From assembly GCA_013396915.1 (NCBI GenBank), contig VWZL01002010.1:124001-188000 (forward strand): a stretch of 64,000 nt of DNA, given 5' to 3'. Shown in pieces: positions 25,561-38,189 of this stretch; the first letter of the stretch is position 1; the number at the start of each line of letters is the position of its first letter. The DNA comes from Stercorarius parasiticus (Eukaryota > Chordata > Aves > Charadriiformes > Stercorariidae). The translations under genes were made by a program, and so were the position numbers. A model generated the notes under the pieces. It saw nothing but the letters and a program-made list of their open reading frames with translations, ran no database searches and had not been told where the DNA came from.

Positions 25561-25890
25561 AGTCCCCTGTGGCCTAGCGCGGCAGCCCTGGCCCCGCTAC
25601 GGGGGCAACGGATGCCCCAGCGGGGCAGCGTCTTTCCAGCCTGGCTTCAATACCTTCCGGGGCCACGAGTCCTCACCACGTAACTGTCACCCAGGACTCC
25701 AGAGTGGCGCACCCCCCAGCCCTGCCCAGCTTCCAGAACGAAGAAATGATGATTTACCTGAGGCCCAAGAAGGCGCGTGGGGGGGTGGGGCCTGGCTGGC
25801 CGTATCAATGCAGGGGAGGGGTCGCCCCCAGCGCCCACGGCACCTGGACACCCATTTTGTCGGTTGGGCCAACGCTGGGCCTGGGACTGG
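25561..25890. other. Small CpG-island-like region
   Basis: By hand I count 20 CpG dinucleotides in this 330-bp stretch, well above the AT-rich, CpG-poor flanks, and GC is high throughout. An observed/expected ratio near 0.6 is my rough estimate, at the edge of usual CpG-island criteria. It holds a G7-T-G4 run (25779-25790) and a strong GC hairpin. It ends abruptly in TGATATATTT and the palindrome GTGATATATCAC (25904-25915), with an AATAAA at 25975-25980. It might be the promoter of an unseen transcript, an orphan CpG island or the remains of an LTR. No open frame here resembles a protein and no LTR ends could be fixed. Confidence 0.5.
25591..25626. other. GC-rich inverted repeat (hairpin)
   Basis: GCCCCGCT at 25591-25598 pairs with AGCGGGGC at 25619-25626. 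After a three-base bulge (25599-25601), GGGGC at 25602-25606 pairs with GCCCC at 25614-25618 around a seven-base loop. This makes a 13-bp GC-rich stem. It is not followed by a T run, and in a vertebrate it has no terminator meaning. Confidence 0.7.
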
Positions 25891-27859
25891 TGATATATTT
25901 ATGGTGATATATCACAGATATATCTATCTTCCTATCTATCTCTCCATTAGCTTCTCTTCCACTTGCTCACATGAAATAAACCTGGCGAGTATTTCCAGCC
26001 GCCCATGGAAAAATGGAGGCGGATGAAGTGCATTTCCTAGATCTGAGTGGTGAATGTCTGTCCACACCTACAACAGCCACAGGCAACGATGGTTCTCATA
26101 GAATTACACAAAGTTCTCCTATTTTGTAATAATCAAATAAGACACAAAGCTAGTAATGTCACGAGCAAAGCAACAAAATAAATACTGCCATTTTGCCCAT
26201 AAGCAATGGCTTGGTTTGCTTGAGCGCACTCTGCACAAACATTTTTGAACAGACCTTCACTGTTCAACTATTTTAAATTTTTCTGTGTAACATTTTAAAC
26301 AATTCCCTGGGCCATGCTCAGACAAAGTGAGAAAGTCTAGACCCCACAGGAATGTAAGATGATTTTGCCTATAGAAATACCCAATTAAGAGGCTTGGGTC
26401 ATTTTTCTTTTTTAATTGAAGACAAAAATGTCAACATGACACAGAAGACACTATCATTTTCGTTTTCTTGTGTGAATGTGGTAAGAGCTGTTTCAGTGAT
26501 AAAGGGGTGGGAGGCCTTTACTCTTAATCGCTGAAAACAAAAAAAATAAACCCAACAAATAAATTACAAAGTCCAGCAGCCTGCAAGAGCTGTGACATAA
26601 ATATTTGAGTCGTTCACTGTGATACAAGTGCATACAACAGTATGGAGGCACCATAACAAACCCCAGAACATACGCATATAATATGCACTGAGGTTTTCAT
26701 AATGGTAGGATAGGTTGAAGTTTTTCTTCTCTCTTACTTAAAACAGAATAAAACCTGAGGTGAGAAACTTACAATCTCAGACATACAGATCTTCTTACTG
26801 AGGCTAGTTCTCCAGATTTTGCTCCTGCTCAGAAATTTGCTATAGACCAAAATGTGAAAAGTTGATTCACATTTTGAAATCATACAGATATTTCCAATAA
26901 AAGGAATTCCAAATAATTCTAAACTAAGTAATTCCAAACAGTCCACCAAAACAAATATGTTTGTATTCAGTCCTTTAAAGAAAACAAGATACTGCCAAGA
27001 AGACAAATCTCATGACATATTTTCTTCTCAAAATTGTGCATTATTTGCATTTTGAAACAAACGTAAATCAATAGCCATATTTGTAGCTTCTTGTTTAACT
27101 GACTTTTCACATTCAGTGTTTTCTAAGTTTGAATGTATTAAGGCAAACATTTGGAATCTTTCAGTGCTTATTGTATTCATTGTTATCTCTTACCAGATAA
27201 AATTCTAGGATTTATCATTAAATACTCTATTTTTCTCATCCAGACCAATGACGATTGGAAAATAATTTATATCCTTTAGTAAAAGGCATTCAATGATTAA
27301 ATTTTGTCACTGGCAAATCAAATTGGTGAAATTCCCATCAGACTTGTGACATTGCTATGTTCCTGGTAAAGGCTGAATGCCCCCATGCTGTCAATCTTTA
27401 TTTTTCACTGAATAGAAAAGACTCTAACAGAACAAACTACAGCTTCTAGTTGTTTATTAATCGTTATTTCTTAAATTTAATGGGAACTGCAATATTCACT
27501 GGACTTGAAAGTTCTTCTGCAGACATTTGAAAGAACCTAAGTTCTCAGAGGGACACGGTAATCTGCAAACTTACTTCTTAGGAGAATCAATGCGAAACAA
27601 GGCAGAAAGGGACATTTTGAAAGGCCATGAGGCCAGCTGTCTGGCTGTCTCACAGTTCTTACAAAGCTGTAGTGGTAGAGACCATACAAGCTGTACAGGA
27701 AATCTTTTCTAGTATCTCTAAGAGTCCAGATGTCTATTCCCACATTTTCAGTTCAGTATTTCTGACTATTTACTGTAGTCACAGAGAACAGATTATTGCC
27801 CTTCCTTTCACATCAGCCCATTATGCATTTGAAGTCTCCACTCAGTGTAGAGCAAAATA
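25891..27859. other. Non-coding DNA with a short hairpin
   Basis: No gene or clear transposon. A perfect inverted repeat lies at 26849-26875: AAAATGTGAA and TTCACATTTT, separated by seven bases. The short TATCTATCT run near 25918-25945 is a minor simple repeat. Confidence 0.6.
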
Positions 27860-28530
27860 AAAAAAGTCCAGTTTTTTCACTGTCTCATTTTCGGTCAAGT
27901 TTCCTAACATTTCTGTTCCCTGAGCTCTTGCTCTAGTCCACATCCTTGTTTTAAAATGTGGTGCCCAAAATCAGACGTCGTATTTTCCTCAGACTTCAAT
28001 GGCAAACAAGATTGCAAAGACTGCATTGTGTTTTACTTGGTTTTTTGTTGTGTTTGGGTTTTTTTTTTTAAAGATCCTGTTTCCTGTTAATACATCCCCC
28101 CCTATGACATGAACTTCTTTCTGAAAAATTTAAAAAAAAATTAACCTCATTATTGATTCCCTATCTTCCACTCAGACCTGTTTCTTAGCCTGTTACTCTG
28201 CAACATTGATTTGTGAGGCTGATTCACCATGCTTGGGTGTAGAACACAGTACTTCAAATTACAAATTTTGAATAATTTGTGGGAGTTGTTTCCAAGCATC
28301 TCAAGATCACTTTGAATTCTAATCGCATCCCCAGATATACATCTGCTATCACACGTAAATGTAGTAGTCACTCTTAATTCTATTGTCTGTGTCTAATGGA
28401 AGTGTTCAGTTGTGCCTCCTATCTCTTTGGAACCGTACCTGATACATTTTTCTAATCTGACAGTGAACCACTGAAAATTACTCTGAGAATTGTTTTGTCA
28501 AACACTTTGTCAATCACGATGATGGGTTTT
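27860..28530 (-). mobile_element. Ancient CR1 LINE relic
   Basis: Several blocks match the antisense of CR1 ORF2, in the right order. TAACATTTCTGTTCCCTGAGC and CTAGTCCACATCCTTG near 27900-27950 precede GTGGTGCCCAAAATCAGA, the antisense of the LEYCVQFWAP region. Then come TAGCCTGTTACTCTGCAA near 28186 and CTCAAGATCACTTTGAATTC near 28300, close to the amniote CR1 stretch TCAAGGTCATTTTGAATTC. Last is ACAGTGAACCACTGAAAATTAC near 28461 (consensus ACAGCGAACCATTGATAACTAC). Divergence is heavy, frames are gone and a T/G tract interrupts it at 28022-28069. It looks much older than the copy at base 1, of the type shared with turtles and crocodilians. Edges are approximate. Confidence 0.8.
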
Positions 28531-31500
28531 TTTCTCCAAAGTTGGGGAAGATTTCAAAGTATAATTGGAATGTTTAGGAATTAAACTATATGTGATTAAT
28601 GTAGTGAATATAGAACACATACAAAAAGCAATTTAGCAATATTAACTTTAGGAATATGTAATAGTAATAGATGTCTGATACAAGAAAGAGATTAACTCTT
28701 ATAAAAAAGTTAATGGTAAACTGCAGAGACTGCAGAGCTTGAATTTCTTGGGTTTTTTTCCTCTTACCTGAATCAGTTCTTTTATGTCTCTGTTCATGTT
28801 TTTAGACTGAGTACATGATTTAGTAGAAGTTCAGAATGAGTATTTCTGGAATTCTATTCAACATTCTTCTCTACTACAGCTATCAGCAAGAACATATTCA
28901 CATTTTCACCCTCCAATAGGCGCTTTCCTCCATCTGCACAGCGGTTGTCGTTCATTACACCTTTATTCTGCTAACCCACAAGCTTCAGGTATCATCGGCT
29001 TTTTTGTTTGTTTTGGTTTTAAGAATTGATCATGATAAATATTTTATATAATTACTTTAATATAAAATATTCAGGAAATAAATGGGTATATATTCTTAGA
29101 GAAGAAGAGAAAAATATTTGATTTGAACCATTTCTTGTCATCTTAGCATGTTTCTGAAGTACTGAGTACCTGCTACAGAGCATTTCGATTCCAACAACCT
29201 CTTAATACTAAACAATCTGGCCTCTTCATTTTCCGTTATCTGTATTTACTTGATATGCCCTATGGCTAGGCACTAAAAATTAGGTACTGATATTGGTTTT
29301 TTCACAGCCTTTCTTATTACTTTCTTACTTGCACTCCTCATTAATACACGGATAACTTGAGATTAGAAGTAGCGTTCTGTTGAGCTCACTAGTAACTTGA
29401 AGGATGCTATTGGCAGTGTACTGATAAATACAGTAGGAACTTCTGTCAAAAGATGCATTTCTTATTCCGTTTCCTTCTTGAAGTAGTAAGGACTGACAGT
29501 GGAGAGAATTTACTTCACTTACAAAATTGATTAGTTTGGAAACAATCACTTGTGTAATTAAGATAGGTCAGGCCAAGTTTCTTTATAAATAATTCATCAG
29601 GAAACTACTCTATAAAAAGCTAGAGAAATGTCACTCCAGGTGCACTCTTTTTAAACTATTTCTGTATAAATCAATTAAGGTGTTTTATTTTGACACCCGG
29701 TGTCAGTATTTACAAAACTTGGATAGACAAGTCCATCCCTGCAGCATGCATTTGCAAATAACTTTACTCATTAATGTTTAATTAAGACAGAGGAAAACTG
29801 TCTTTGATATTTTGCTGCAATTAGTGCTCTCTATACCCCACTGACTTTCCATGATGAATTACTTTTCAAATGCAAAGTGAAGTGATTAAATAAAGCTGAA
29901 GATTCTCTAGCCATTGCACATTGCCCATCCTACACTTTTAAGTAGATACAAAATGTATTGCTCGGCTGCAGCAATCATCTAAAATGTGGCTAAAACCTTT
30001 TCCACAGAATCTTCATAAAAATTAAACCTTCACAAAACATTTAAATTTTGATGAAAAAAAAATCTTTCACTGGATTTCTTCTTTTTTCTGTCTGAAAAAA
30101 AATAGTTTTTCTCATTACATTATATCTTTTCTGGTTCCAGTCCTAAGCAGAGCTTAGAAGTATAGAGAAAAATCACACACAAAACTGGGGACAGAAGCAA
30201 CCGGAGGGACTCTAAGGTCAAACAAAAGGAAACGAATGACAAAAGTAAAGGAATACAGGGAAAACATACAGGGGATTATTTCAGAAACTGGACAACATGT
30301 GCTTTGACCATGCATTAGGCTCAAAGTTCTTCCAGCAGAATGAACACTTAAATCAAGGTCTGAACTTGGAAGAAGGTTTCCATGTAGGAGGATGGATTGC
30401 TCCATATGAGAGGCCGTGATGTGTGCCAAGGAGGAAGAATTATTGGGGATTAGTTGTTCTTGGGGTAACCTCACTGGCTCCAGAGGAGAATGCATCTACT
30501 GTGTTGAATACAGCACGATACAGACACACATAAACAAAACTTAAATATGGTGTGTTGAAAAAAGCTTAGCCGTATCAGCAAACTGCTTAGGTTAGGCCAT
30601 TTTACCATTTGTTATTTTATGGCCAGACTACGTTGGGAATAACATACAGAGATAGGGATAATTTCACGTTCTGACAATTTAAAAAGGTGCTATAGAAATC
30701 ACAGAGGACAAGGATAGTTCTCCACATTTACTCACAGGTGACCCTTTATTATTAAGACTATCAAACAAGCTCCCTCTCATCTACACCAGAAACAAACAAA
30801 CAAAATTAACTCAAATCAAAGACGACCAGAACGCCCATTTGCTGAATCAAAATCTATGATAGGCTGTGACTATTATACAAAAAATCAACTACCTGTATTG
30901 TCTATAGTGGTGTTGAAAAAAAAAGTTTTACCTCTTGCAATAAGATAGAAAGGTTGCACTATTTAGGGTTGGGAACTATGGATTTAAAGAAGTCTGCTTT
31001 AAGCAGCTGAATAAATGCTTTCATCTAGGATTTTTTTGTGTGGTTAGAGCTTGCCTTGGGCAGGGAAGGTCAAAAGCAGACCTTTGATCTGTTTGGACTA
31101 TATCTTTATCCTGTCATAGGCTTAATTTGATGTAGGGACCATCTCAGGCTTAGGGCCTCTTTACCATGCTGCCCTAATTCCTATACAGACAGCCACCCAC
31201 ATGTACCTCTCCTAAGAAAGCATCCAGGATATGTAGTTGAAGCAGTCATAGTAGGACAGATCAAACTGATAGAAATTAAAAAATGAGCAACAAATTTAAA
31301 AAAGAAGTAAACAATTGTTAGAGAAGTACTAGAAACTCTAAGTTAAATGGATAGATAAGCAGAGGTATGAATGGTGTTCTTGTCCAGCAAAGTAAGATTT
31401 CATAAGGAATATCTGATCCTGTTTTGCACTCAGGTAGGATTGTTTTCCTCAAGTGCCCTCCTCAACCGAAAGTGTATCACTAAAATAAAACATAAGGCCT

Positions 31501-32752
31501 CTATGCTGAAAAGAGCATACAATGCATTGCACGACTCTGGACACAGCTCTTACAGAATACACCAATATGTGTTTGTGCTTTCTTAGGTGTAGTTTTTTAT
31601 TTTATTTTCTGAGTGCACATTGCAGGATACAGGAATTGGTATGCAGTACTCATTTGCAGGTGAGAGGGATGTTAAACAAATACAAACCCTCGTGATCGTC
31701 TTTGTTCCCAAAGTAGCAATATAATTTAATACCTGGCGAGTCAGTAAACCAGTTCCTTACCCATTGAGAACTAGAAATTTCACCTAATGTCACAGGGCTC
31801 TCTGAATTAACATAGCCCATACCTCATGAGGTTCACAAGACTAAAAATTCTCTATACATCCATTAACTTATTTCATCAGTCTATAGCACTCATCACATTT
31901 TGATAGGAATCCATGAAGCAGAGTGATTACAAGAAAACTATGAAACATTCGTCTTAATTTTTGTACAAGTGCATAAGTGTACTTATAAACTCATTCTGCA
32001 GTTACAACAGAAATATTCCTAAATCTGCTGTGCCAAGCGTAAGAACAGTATAAATAGCTACATGCTCTACCTACAGTATGTAAATACGACTTTGCTACTA
32101 TTCCTGCTATTGGTAAAGTGGATCCCTATCTCCCCTGCCGGATCAAGTGTCAGCTCAGCAACCTAACCTCCGTTGCTTTTTGGCTGCCTAATCTTCAGGC
32201 CTTTTACTGTCTCCCTCTATGCAGAAATCCCTAAACTTTGCCAGCGTGGGACCTTTAAATTCCATACATAAATGAGAACTGTCAGTTCTTGAGCCTGCTT
32301 CCAGTCTCTGCTAATTATCAATGAAAAGGCTGTTTTTTAGTGAGATGCAAATTTAAAGATAGTAGTTCTTCCATGTTCCAAATATTGAGTCATACAGAAA
32401 TAACTTTCCAAAAACGTCACTTCTATCAAGAAATGAATTCCTTTATGTAGTCTGTTTTGGTTTTGCTGCCCCCCACCCATCTCCTTCTGTTGCTGCTTTT
32501 CGTGGTGAAAAGCCTCCCTTCTCATGGAAAAGCAGTGTTCATTCTCACTAATTGCTGCTAATGATTCTTACCCCGGTGTACTTCAGTACACAAAGGACAT
32601 ACACTGTCTTGATCCTCACCCTCTCCAATTCTTAAACTAAGTCATTGTATCATTCAGGGGAGAAAAATAAAATCGTGTCTGTGCTGAGGAGCTGTTGGCT
32701 ATAGTTTTAGCCCCAGCATAACTTGGAAAAGCTGAGATGTAATAAATCCCTA
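28531..32752. other. Non-coding DNA, no feature recognised
   Basis: AT-rich unique-looking sequence. A 113-codon minus-strand frame at 30154-30495 starts MHSPLEPVRLPQEQL but has no recognisable domain and no supporting splice or promoter context, so I treat it as chance. No clear repeat was identified. Confidence 0.55.
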
Positions 32753-32772
32753 GGGATGGGGGGGAACAGGGG
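32753..32772 (+). other. G-quadruplex-forming motif
   Basis: Reads G3, AT, G7, AACA, G4 on the plus strand. The G7 can provide two G3 runs separated by one G, giving four runs with loops of 2, 1 and 4 bases. It fits the canonical rule and lies in non-coding sequence. Confidence 0.7.
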
Positions 32773-35700
32773 AAATCTGACAGACCCTTAACTGCAGCAG
32801 CCCTACTGGATGCCACTTATAATAACAATTCAAAGACCTTGAGCTATCAAACAGGTTTACTGATGGAGAACTCTTATCAAAGTTCCTGCTGTTAGTTCTG
32901 ACAGATTCACCACACGTGGCTGCACATGGTTACACTTGCATTCACTCGAGTATACAAGAAATGTCTATTCCTAAGCCTCTAGGACTTTGCAATAGTAATG
33001 TTTTAATTGCAAAGATACTGAAGAGCGACTAATACCTGATGGTGAAAGTTTTCTCATGGTATGGAGCCTTTTCCCTGGTGTATATTTAAATAGTCTCTCC
33101 AACAGTCCTGTACAGGGCAAGGGGCTTGGCAACATAGAAATACTTTACCTCTTTGATATAGGTCTTTGCACTTCTGGGATTTGACTCCGCTTGTATGTAC
33201 AATCGGATGGATGGTGAACTACTAATGAATCACACCAGCCAGAACTTCAAGGGAGATCTTACCATTGCTCGAAGGAGATGCAACTGCAGTTATGCTGGCA
33301 AACTGTCTGGGACAATCTGAGTCAAAGTACTTTCTCCAAAACCGTAATTATTAAGTGAAAGAGCAGCCACTTCAGTGCTACATCAGCATAATATCCTGCC
33401 ATTCTTATTTGGTAGGATGCTCCATTCAATTTGAGCAACTGTAAAGAACAAAATCATGTATAATACTGAATTTAGCTAGTGAGTATTGACAGTGGTGTGC
33501 ACTGAAGTAATATGTCAGAGGAAATTCTAGACGCTGGACATCCCATGTAGTCAGTGGAGATATACTACTTCAGAGGACAATTCAGAGCATCCTGAGGCAG
33601 ATTTCTGCTTTCAAGTGCCCGTTGGAAAACCATCTCTCTACTAGCTACATTATGATTGGGATTTTTTTATTCATGAGTTATGAAAATAATAATTAAAAGC
33701 AAAAAAACTTCATATGAGATCAGTGCTAGGAGGGTGACTTGCAGCCTCTTAAAAATACAAAACTTGAGAGATGTCCATAGAACTACTAAGAGGTCCCATA
33801 TCTCACAGGATGTCTCTCCCTAAAACAATGAGATATGAAACAAGAATGCACATGTATACCTCACTGAAAGACCTCTCTTATTTTTGAAGCAGCACATCTT
33901 GGAAATTAAAGTCTCATCTCTTAGATATTTTCCTTTTCCTGTAGTTATTTTTAGAAACTTTTCCCCTTATTTTTGCTATTATGAGAAGAAACACTTTAGA
34001 GTTCTATTCACTAAGATCCTGATGCCTGTGACAATTTTGACAAGTTGAACTTTTGAAGACTCTGAATGAAGCACTTGTTTTGGCTGGTATTTATTTTTAT
34101 GTTTTCTATTAATAGACTATCTTCCATCTAATTTGTCTTTCAAGGTTCTGCGTATTTGTGGCTTTTGAATGTCTTTCACTGTCAGAAACACTTTGACTGA
34201 CATACAGCCACTGTCTAACAAACAACAGAATTCTGTCTCAAGGTGTCATGCTTTTCTTCTTACTGAAAATCCACACAAGGATTTCATCAGCGGTTCTTAT
34301 TTATAGGAGAGATTTTTGGGACTTGTTATTAAAAATTGTATGCATATTTTATGGAGATTTTACTCTTTGTTTCATTTTGTAACTGCAAGCAGAAACAGGC
34401 TGAACTGCTTCAGAAATAAAGTGAACATGAAGGAAATCCTTTCAAATCTGTTCAGTACATTCAAATCCATTAGGCAGAACTGCTCTCACTTGAAAAAAAG
34501 AATTTAAAATTAAAAAAGACTACTCAGAGAAATATATTGAAACAGTAAGCATCATGACTTCACCCTTTGCAACTGTCTATCAAGCCCTCAGTCTACATTT
34601 CTCTTGGTGCGAGATAAATTTTACTATCTGTGATATTATATATCAAATATTTTTAGATTACATTTTTGATTATGACTATTATGAAGACTTTCTTCCTGAA
34701 TATTAGCAAATTATTAAAAAAATCACAAACCCTTTCTTCCAAGAATTCCTTTTTTTTCCCCTTGTAAACTGAAATCCCTGAACAAATGGTTTTAGGGCAT
34801 GGTGATGTAACTGCTATGTAGTACCATATTGGCTTACTTCTGCCTGAGGGTCTCATGTCATTAGCCTGTGCTCCTCTTCCCTTTACAAAGAGCAGCTACT
34901 TGGCTCATTCTTGCCTTTTTAATTGTGCAGCCTCTTTCTGCAGTTCCCAGAATCTGCTCAAGGCTAATACCCTCAGATAACTGCAGTAGCAAAATAGTTC
35001 CAATGGGCACCCTTAAAAGTTTCCTTTTACTTCTCAATAAGTCATAACCAGTTACTGGTGTTGCTCATTAAAAGTATAAGGAATATCTCCTCATTATGGC
35101 TACAGCTTATCTAACATTGAATAGTTAAAAAGAACTTTGCAAGAACTCCCACTGGATTTTAATTGAAATAGTAAAATTAAACTTGTCACTAGAACCCTAC
35201 ACAAACTTTCTCATTTTCCCATTCTTAGTCCATCTCTTGAGGACAAAAATATTTACATAAATATTTTAACGCAAAACCGTCAATTATGTATGTTAATGAC
35301 CATATTTATTCCTTGAAGGTATTATAACTCTTAACTGGCTTCCTACTGAATCACAGCATGGCTTGTTGCCATTAGTCAGTTTAACATCTCGTCACTGCAC
35401 TGGAGTGAAACAGTGAGTATCTTCTTCCTTTCATACTTCAGGTTGATTTACTGAATAAACATGTACATAATGTTTATTTCACATTATGAGTAGTCACAAT
35501 TATCACTGCTCTGCAGCTCAAAATAATTGTCAGCGCTGAATAATAGTCAAGATCTATTGCATCTCTGTCCTGAGGGACTGTCAGAAACACTGTGTTCAGT
35601 CACATACATTGTTCAATTTGGTAAGTACTAACTATTAAAAAGCAGATAAAAAATGGCAAGTGCATTTAAGATTGCTGCAAACTCTTAAAAGTTGAGACTT

Positions 35701-36739
35701 TTTTTTGTCATGTGTTTGCACATCTACCTCATTACAATCCTCCTGTCAAGTCCACAAAGAATCTTTGCAATGCAACATAGACCTGAATGCCTTAGTTACG
35801 TATATGCTGTTTGTAAGACAGAACACACCACAGACTTGAAAGCTAATTCCCCTCTTATCCATGCATTAGCTGGGACGAGGCATGGGGAACCATTCTGCAC
35901 AACAGGGACCATGCATACTTTCCTGCTTAGCAGGACTACTAATGTTGAAAATGAGAAGCAGAACCTTAAGCCTGGCTTTTCTAGTGTGGGTCCTGATCTG
36001 TTTCTTGGGTAGCATTTAAAGGAAACCATAGATCCCCACTCACAGTAGAGATATCCCGCTTACCCCTAGTATCCTTCAGATTCCCCAGACTTCTGAATTA
36101 GATGCTAATAAATTCAATTTCCAAGCAGATGCAATGTTTTGATGCAGATTGCTTAAGCAGGAGATAACACTAACCCTTTAGGTAAGGTGTTGGTGGATTT
36201 GGGCTCTTTGTTTTTTTTTTATTTTATTCAAAATCAGAAGACAGTGGCCACTGTCTTTGAAGAGGGAATGTCTCTCTCATCCCATATTTCCTGGGAGATG
36301 TCACAGCTGTGACAAGGAGGGGTTTATAATGCCACAGTTCGGTGCCTTCATAATTTATTCTCTCTGATTTTATGCTCTTTTAGTCTCCTGCTCAACCATC
36401 CACTAACAAGCAGTGATATTAGCCAATAAATCAAAGACGTCTGCTTGTCACCACCAGATGCTTGGTCACATTGCAGCCGATTATGAGACGTACAAAAGGA
36501 CAATTTCATGTAGAGAGCTCTGTGGAGGTGCTCCAATGATATTCTGTTTGATAGGAGACCAGCGTGAGGTGAATGTAGTATAACTCAGTAACTTTTATGC
36601 CTCTTGGCAATGGAAAAGTAAGCTGAAATAAAACTGAGAATTAAATTAGGACCTCACCTTTATGACTCTGCCATTTATGATCCTGCATCTATTCCTCCAA
36701 TACACTGATACAAGTTAGCATAAAAATAAATCTTTTAAT
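32773..36739. other. Non-coding DNA, no feature recognised
   Basis: No supported exon, RNA gene or repeat. A plus-strand frame at about 35710-36012 begins with a hydrophobic stretch (MCLHIYLITILLSSP) that looks like a signal peptide, but nothing after it resembles a secreted protein family, and it lies in unbroken AT-rich DNA. I consider it chance. Confidence 0.55.
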
Positions 36740-37000
36740 TTGCCCATCTTGCACTGTGCTGGGCACAGGAAAAGCAGCTACTTTCATTTTCACAAAGGGC
36801 AGAAGAGGTGCTTAATATCAATTGTTACAAAGTGCATCAATTTTTCATGTGGCAGTCTTGCAAAAAAATAATCCATTAGCCTTATCAGTCAAATGAACAA
36901 CTAACATGCCCAGTGCAAAGATACTCTTTGATCTCTCTTTTTCTCTCTAATTTATTATAACAAATACCATTAATGATGAGAGCCAGGGACTGTTCTGCAG
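36740..37000. other. Possible conserved non-coding element
   Basis: Repeat-free stretch with motifs typical of vertebrate enhancers: ATCAATTGTTACAAAG near 36818 (SOX-like ACAAAG), CCATTAGCC near 36875, CTTTGATCTCT near 36925 (TCF/LEF-like), and ATTTATTATAACAAATACC near 36950 followed by ATTAATGATGAG. Composition only; no alignment was possible. Confidence 0.2.
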
Positions 37001-38189
37001 AATGGAGAAGGGGAGCTGAACTCTTGCAGCAACACTATTGTAGCTTTCTTCTCAAACTTAAATACTGTAATCTAATACTATACTGTAATACTAACTGACA
37101 AAAGATTATGGATTATTCTGATGTGTTATAAATAAAATATATAGGAAAAACAGACAGTTTGCCAACTCAAAACTGAGTATCTCTGGATAGATGGAAACAG
37201 AGTCCTAAAAGGAAGCGCAGCATTTGATGATTGCTGTCTGAAGAGGAACCCCTCTCCAAAACCTAAGAGACTGCATGGCTTTATACTCCTGGGTCACCAG
37301 CTGAAAGGAGATTTAACCAGGTTTTCTGTATGTCATCATGCTTCTTTTTACTAGGTTCAAGTTTAATCTTCATAAAGTTACCTGTCTTTTTGACAGGCAT
37401 CTTTGGCACCTTCGATGTGAATGAAACCAGGATGTTGCCACACTAGGGCTTTTTACTCACTCATTCTCATATTTTAAAATATCAGTAGCTTTTAAAAAGG
37501 ACAAATCTGAGCACTGCTTGGGCAGGTTCAGCTTTATAGTCCTCTTTTGTAATTTGGTTTACAGTCCTCTCTTGTAATCAGGTTTAATTTCTGCCTCAGC
37601 AAATCTCAGATTTGAATGTCTGAGAATTTCTTTTACTGAACATGGATTTAGCCTCAGGCCATCCCAATTCTGAGCAGTACAGTCATGAGGACAACGACAT
37701 CTAGAAGAGAACTTGCGTTGTGTCTTAACACAACAAGCCCAGACAGCAGCTGACATTCAGTTAATTAACTACCATACGTAGTTACTCAGTAGCTAGAAAA
37801 TGTGAGCATATGAAAGAAGTGGTATTAAAACATATATATTCAATATTCTAACAAATCATGTTTGAACCACAGCTCCAAGCAGAGGCAGTTCATAATGAAA
37901 TGACAGCTTTATCAGTAGCATGGCATGAATTCTCACTATAGTGACACTATACAAAAAATTTCGATTGGATTCCATGGTAGCAAGTGATTGACATGTAGCT
38001 TTTGTTTTAAGAAGCATTTACCTATGGCAGTTATCTTTCTATCTCATTGTTTGCAGTAGATTTACAGGTCAAGTCAAATAACCTACAGAAAAAGAAGAGC
38101 AAAATTATGCACAAGGCACGACATCAGGAAGAAAAAGCAATAGCACGCTTGACTGTTTTACAGAAAGTAAAGCAGATAGTACAGAAAAC
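37001..38189. other. Non-coding DNA, no feature recognised
   Basis: Ordinary AT-rich sequence. The minus-strand frame at 37559-37756 has no recognisable product. No repeat was seen. Confidence 0.6.

Noticed and set aside
25500..26040. LTR or endogenous retrovirus remnant suggested by GC-rich body, TATA-like stretch and AATAAA
   Set aside because: No TG...CA ends, no flanking duplication and no certain primer-binding site could be fixed, so it is reported only as a CpG-rich patch.
30154..30495. 113-codon minus-strand frame with varied composition
   Set aside because: No recognisable domain, no promoter or splice support, and no repeat origin. It could be checked by transcript data but cannot be called a gene.
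35692..36012. Open frame beginning with a signal-peptide-like hydrophobic stretch
   Set aside because: The first ATG lies inside the frame and the rest resembles no secreted protein. Hydrophobic starts are common by chance in T-rich DNA.
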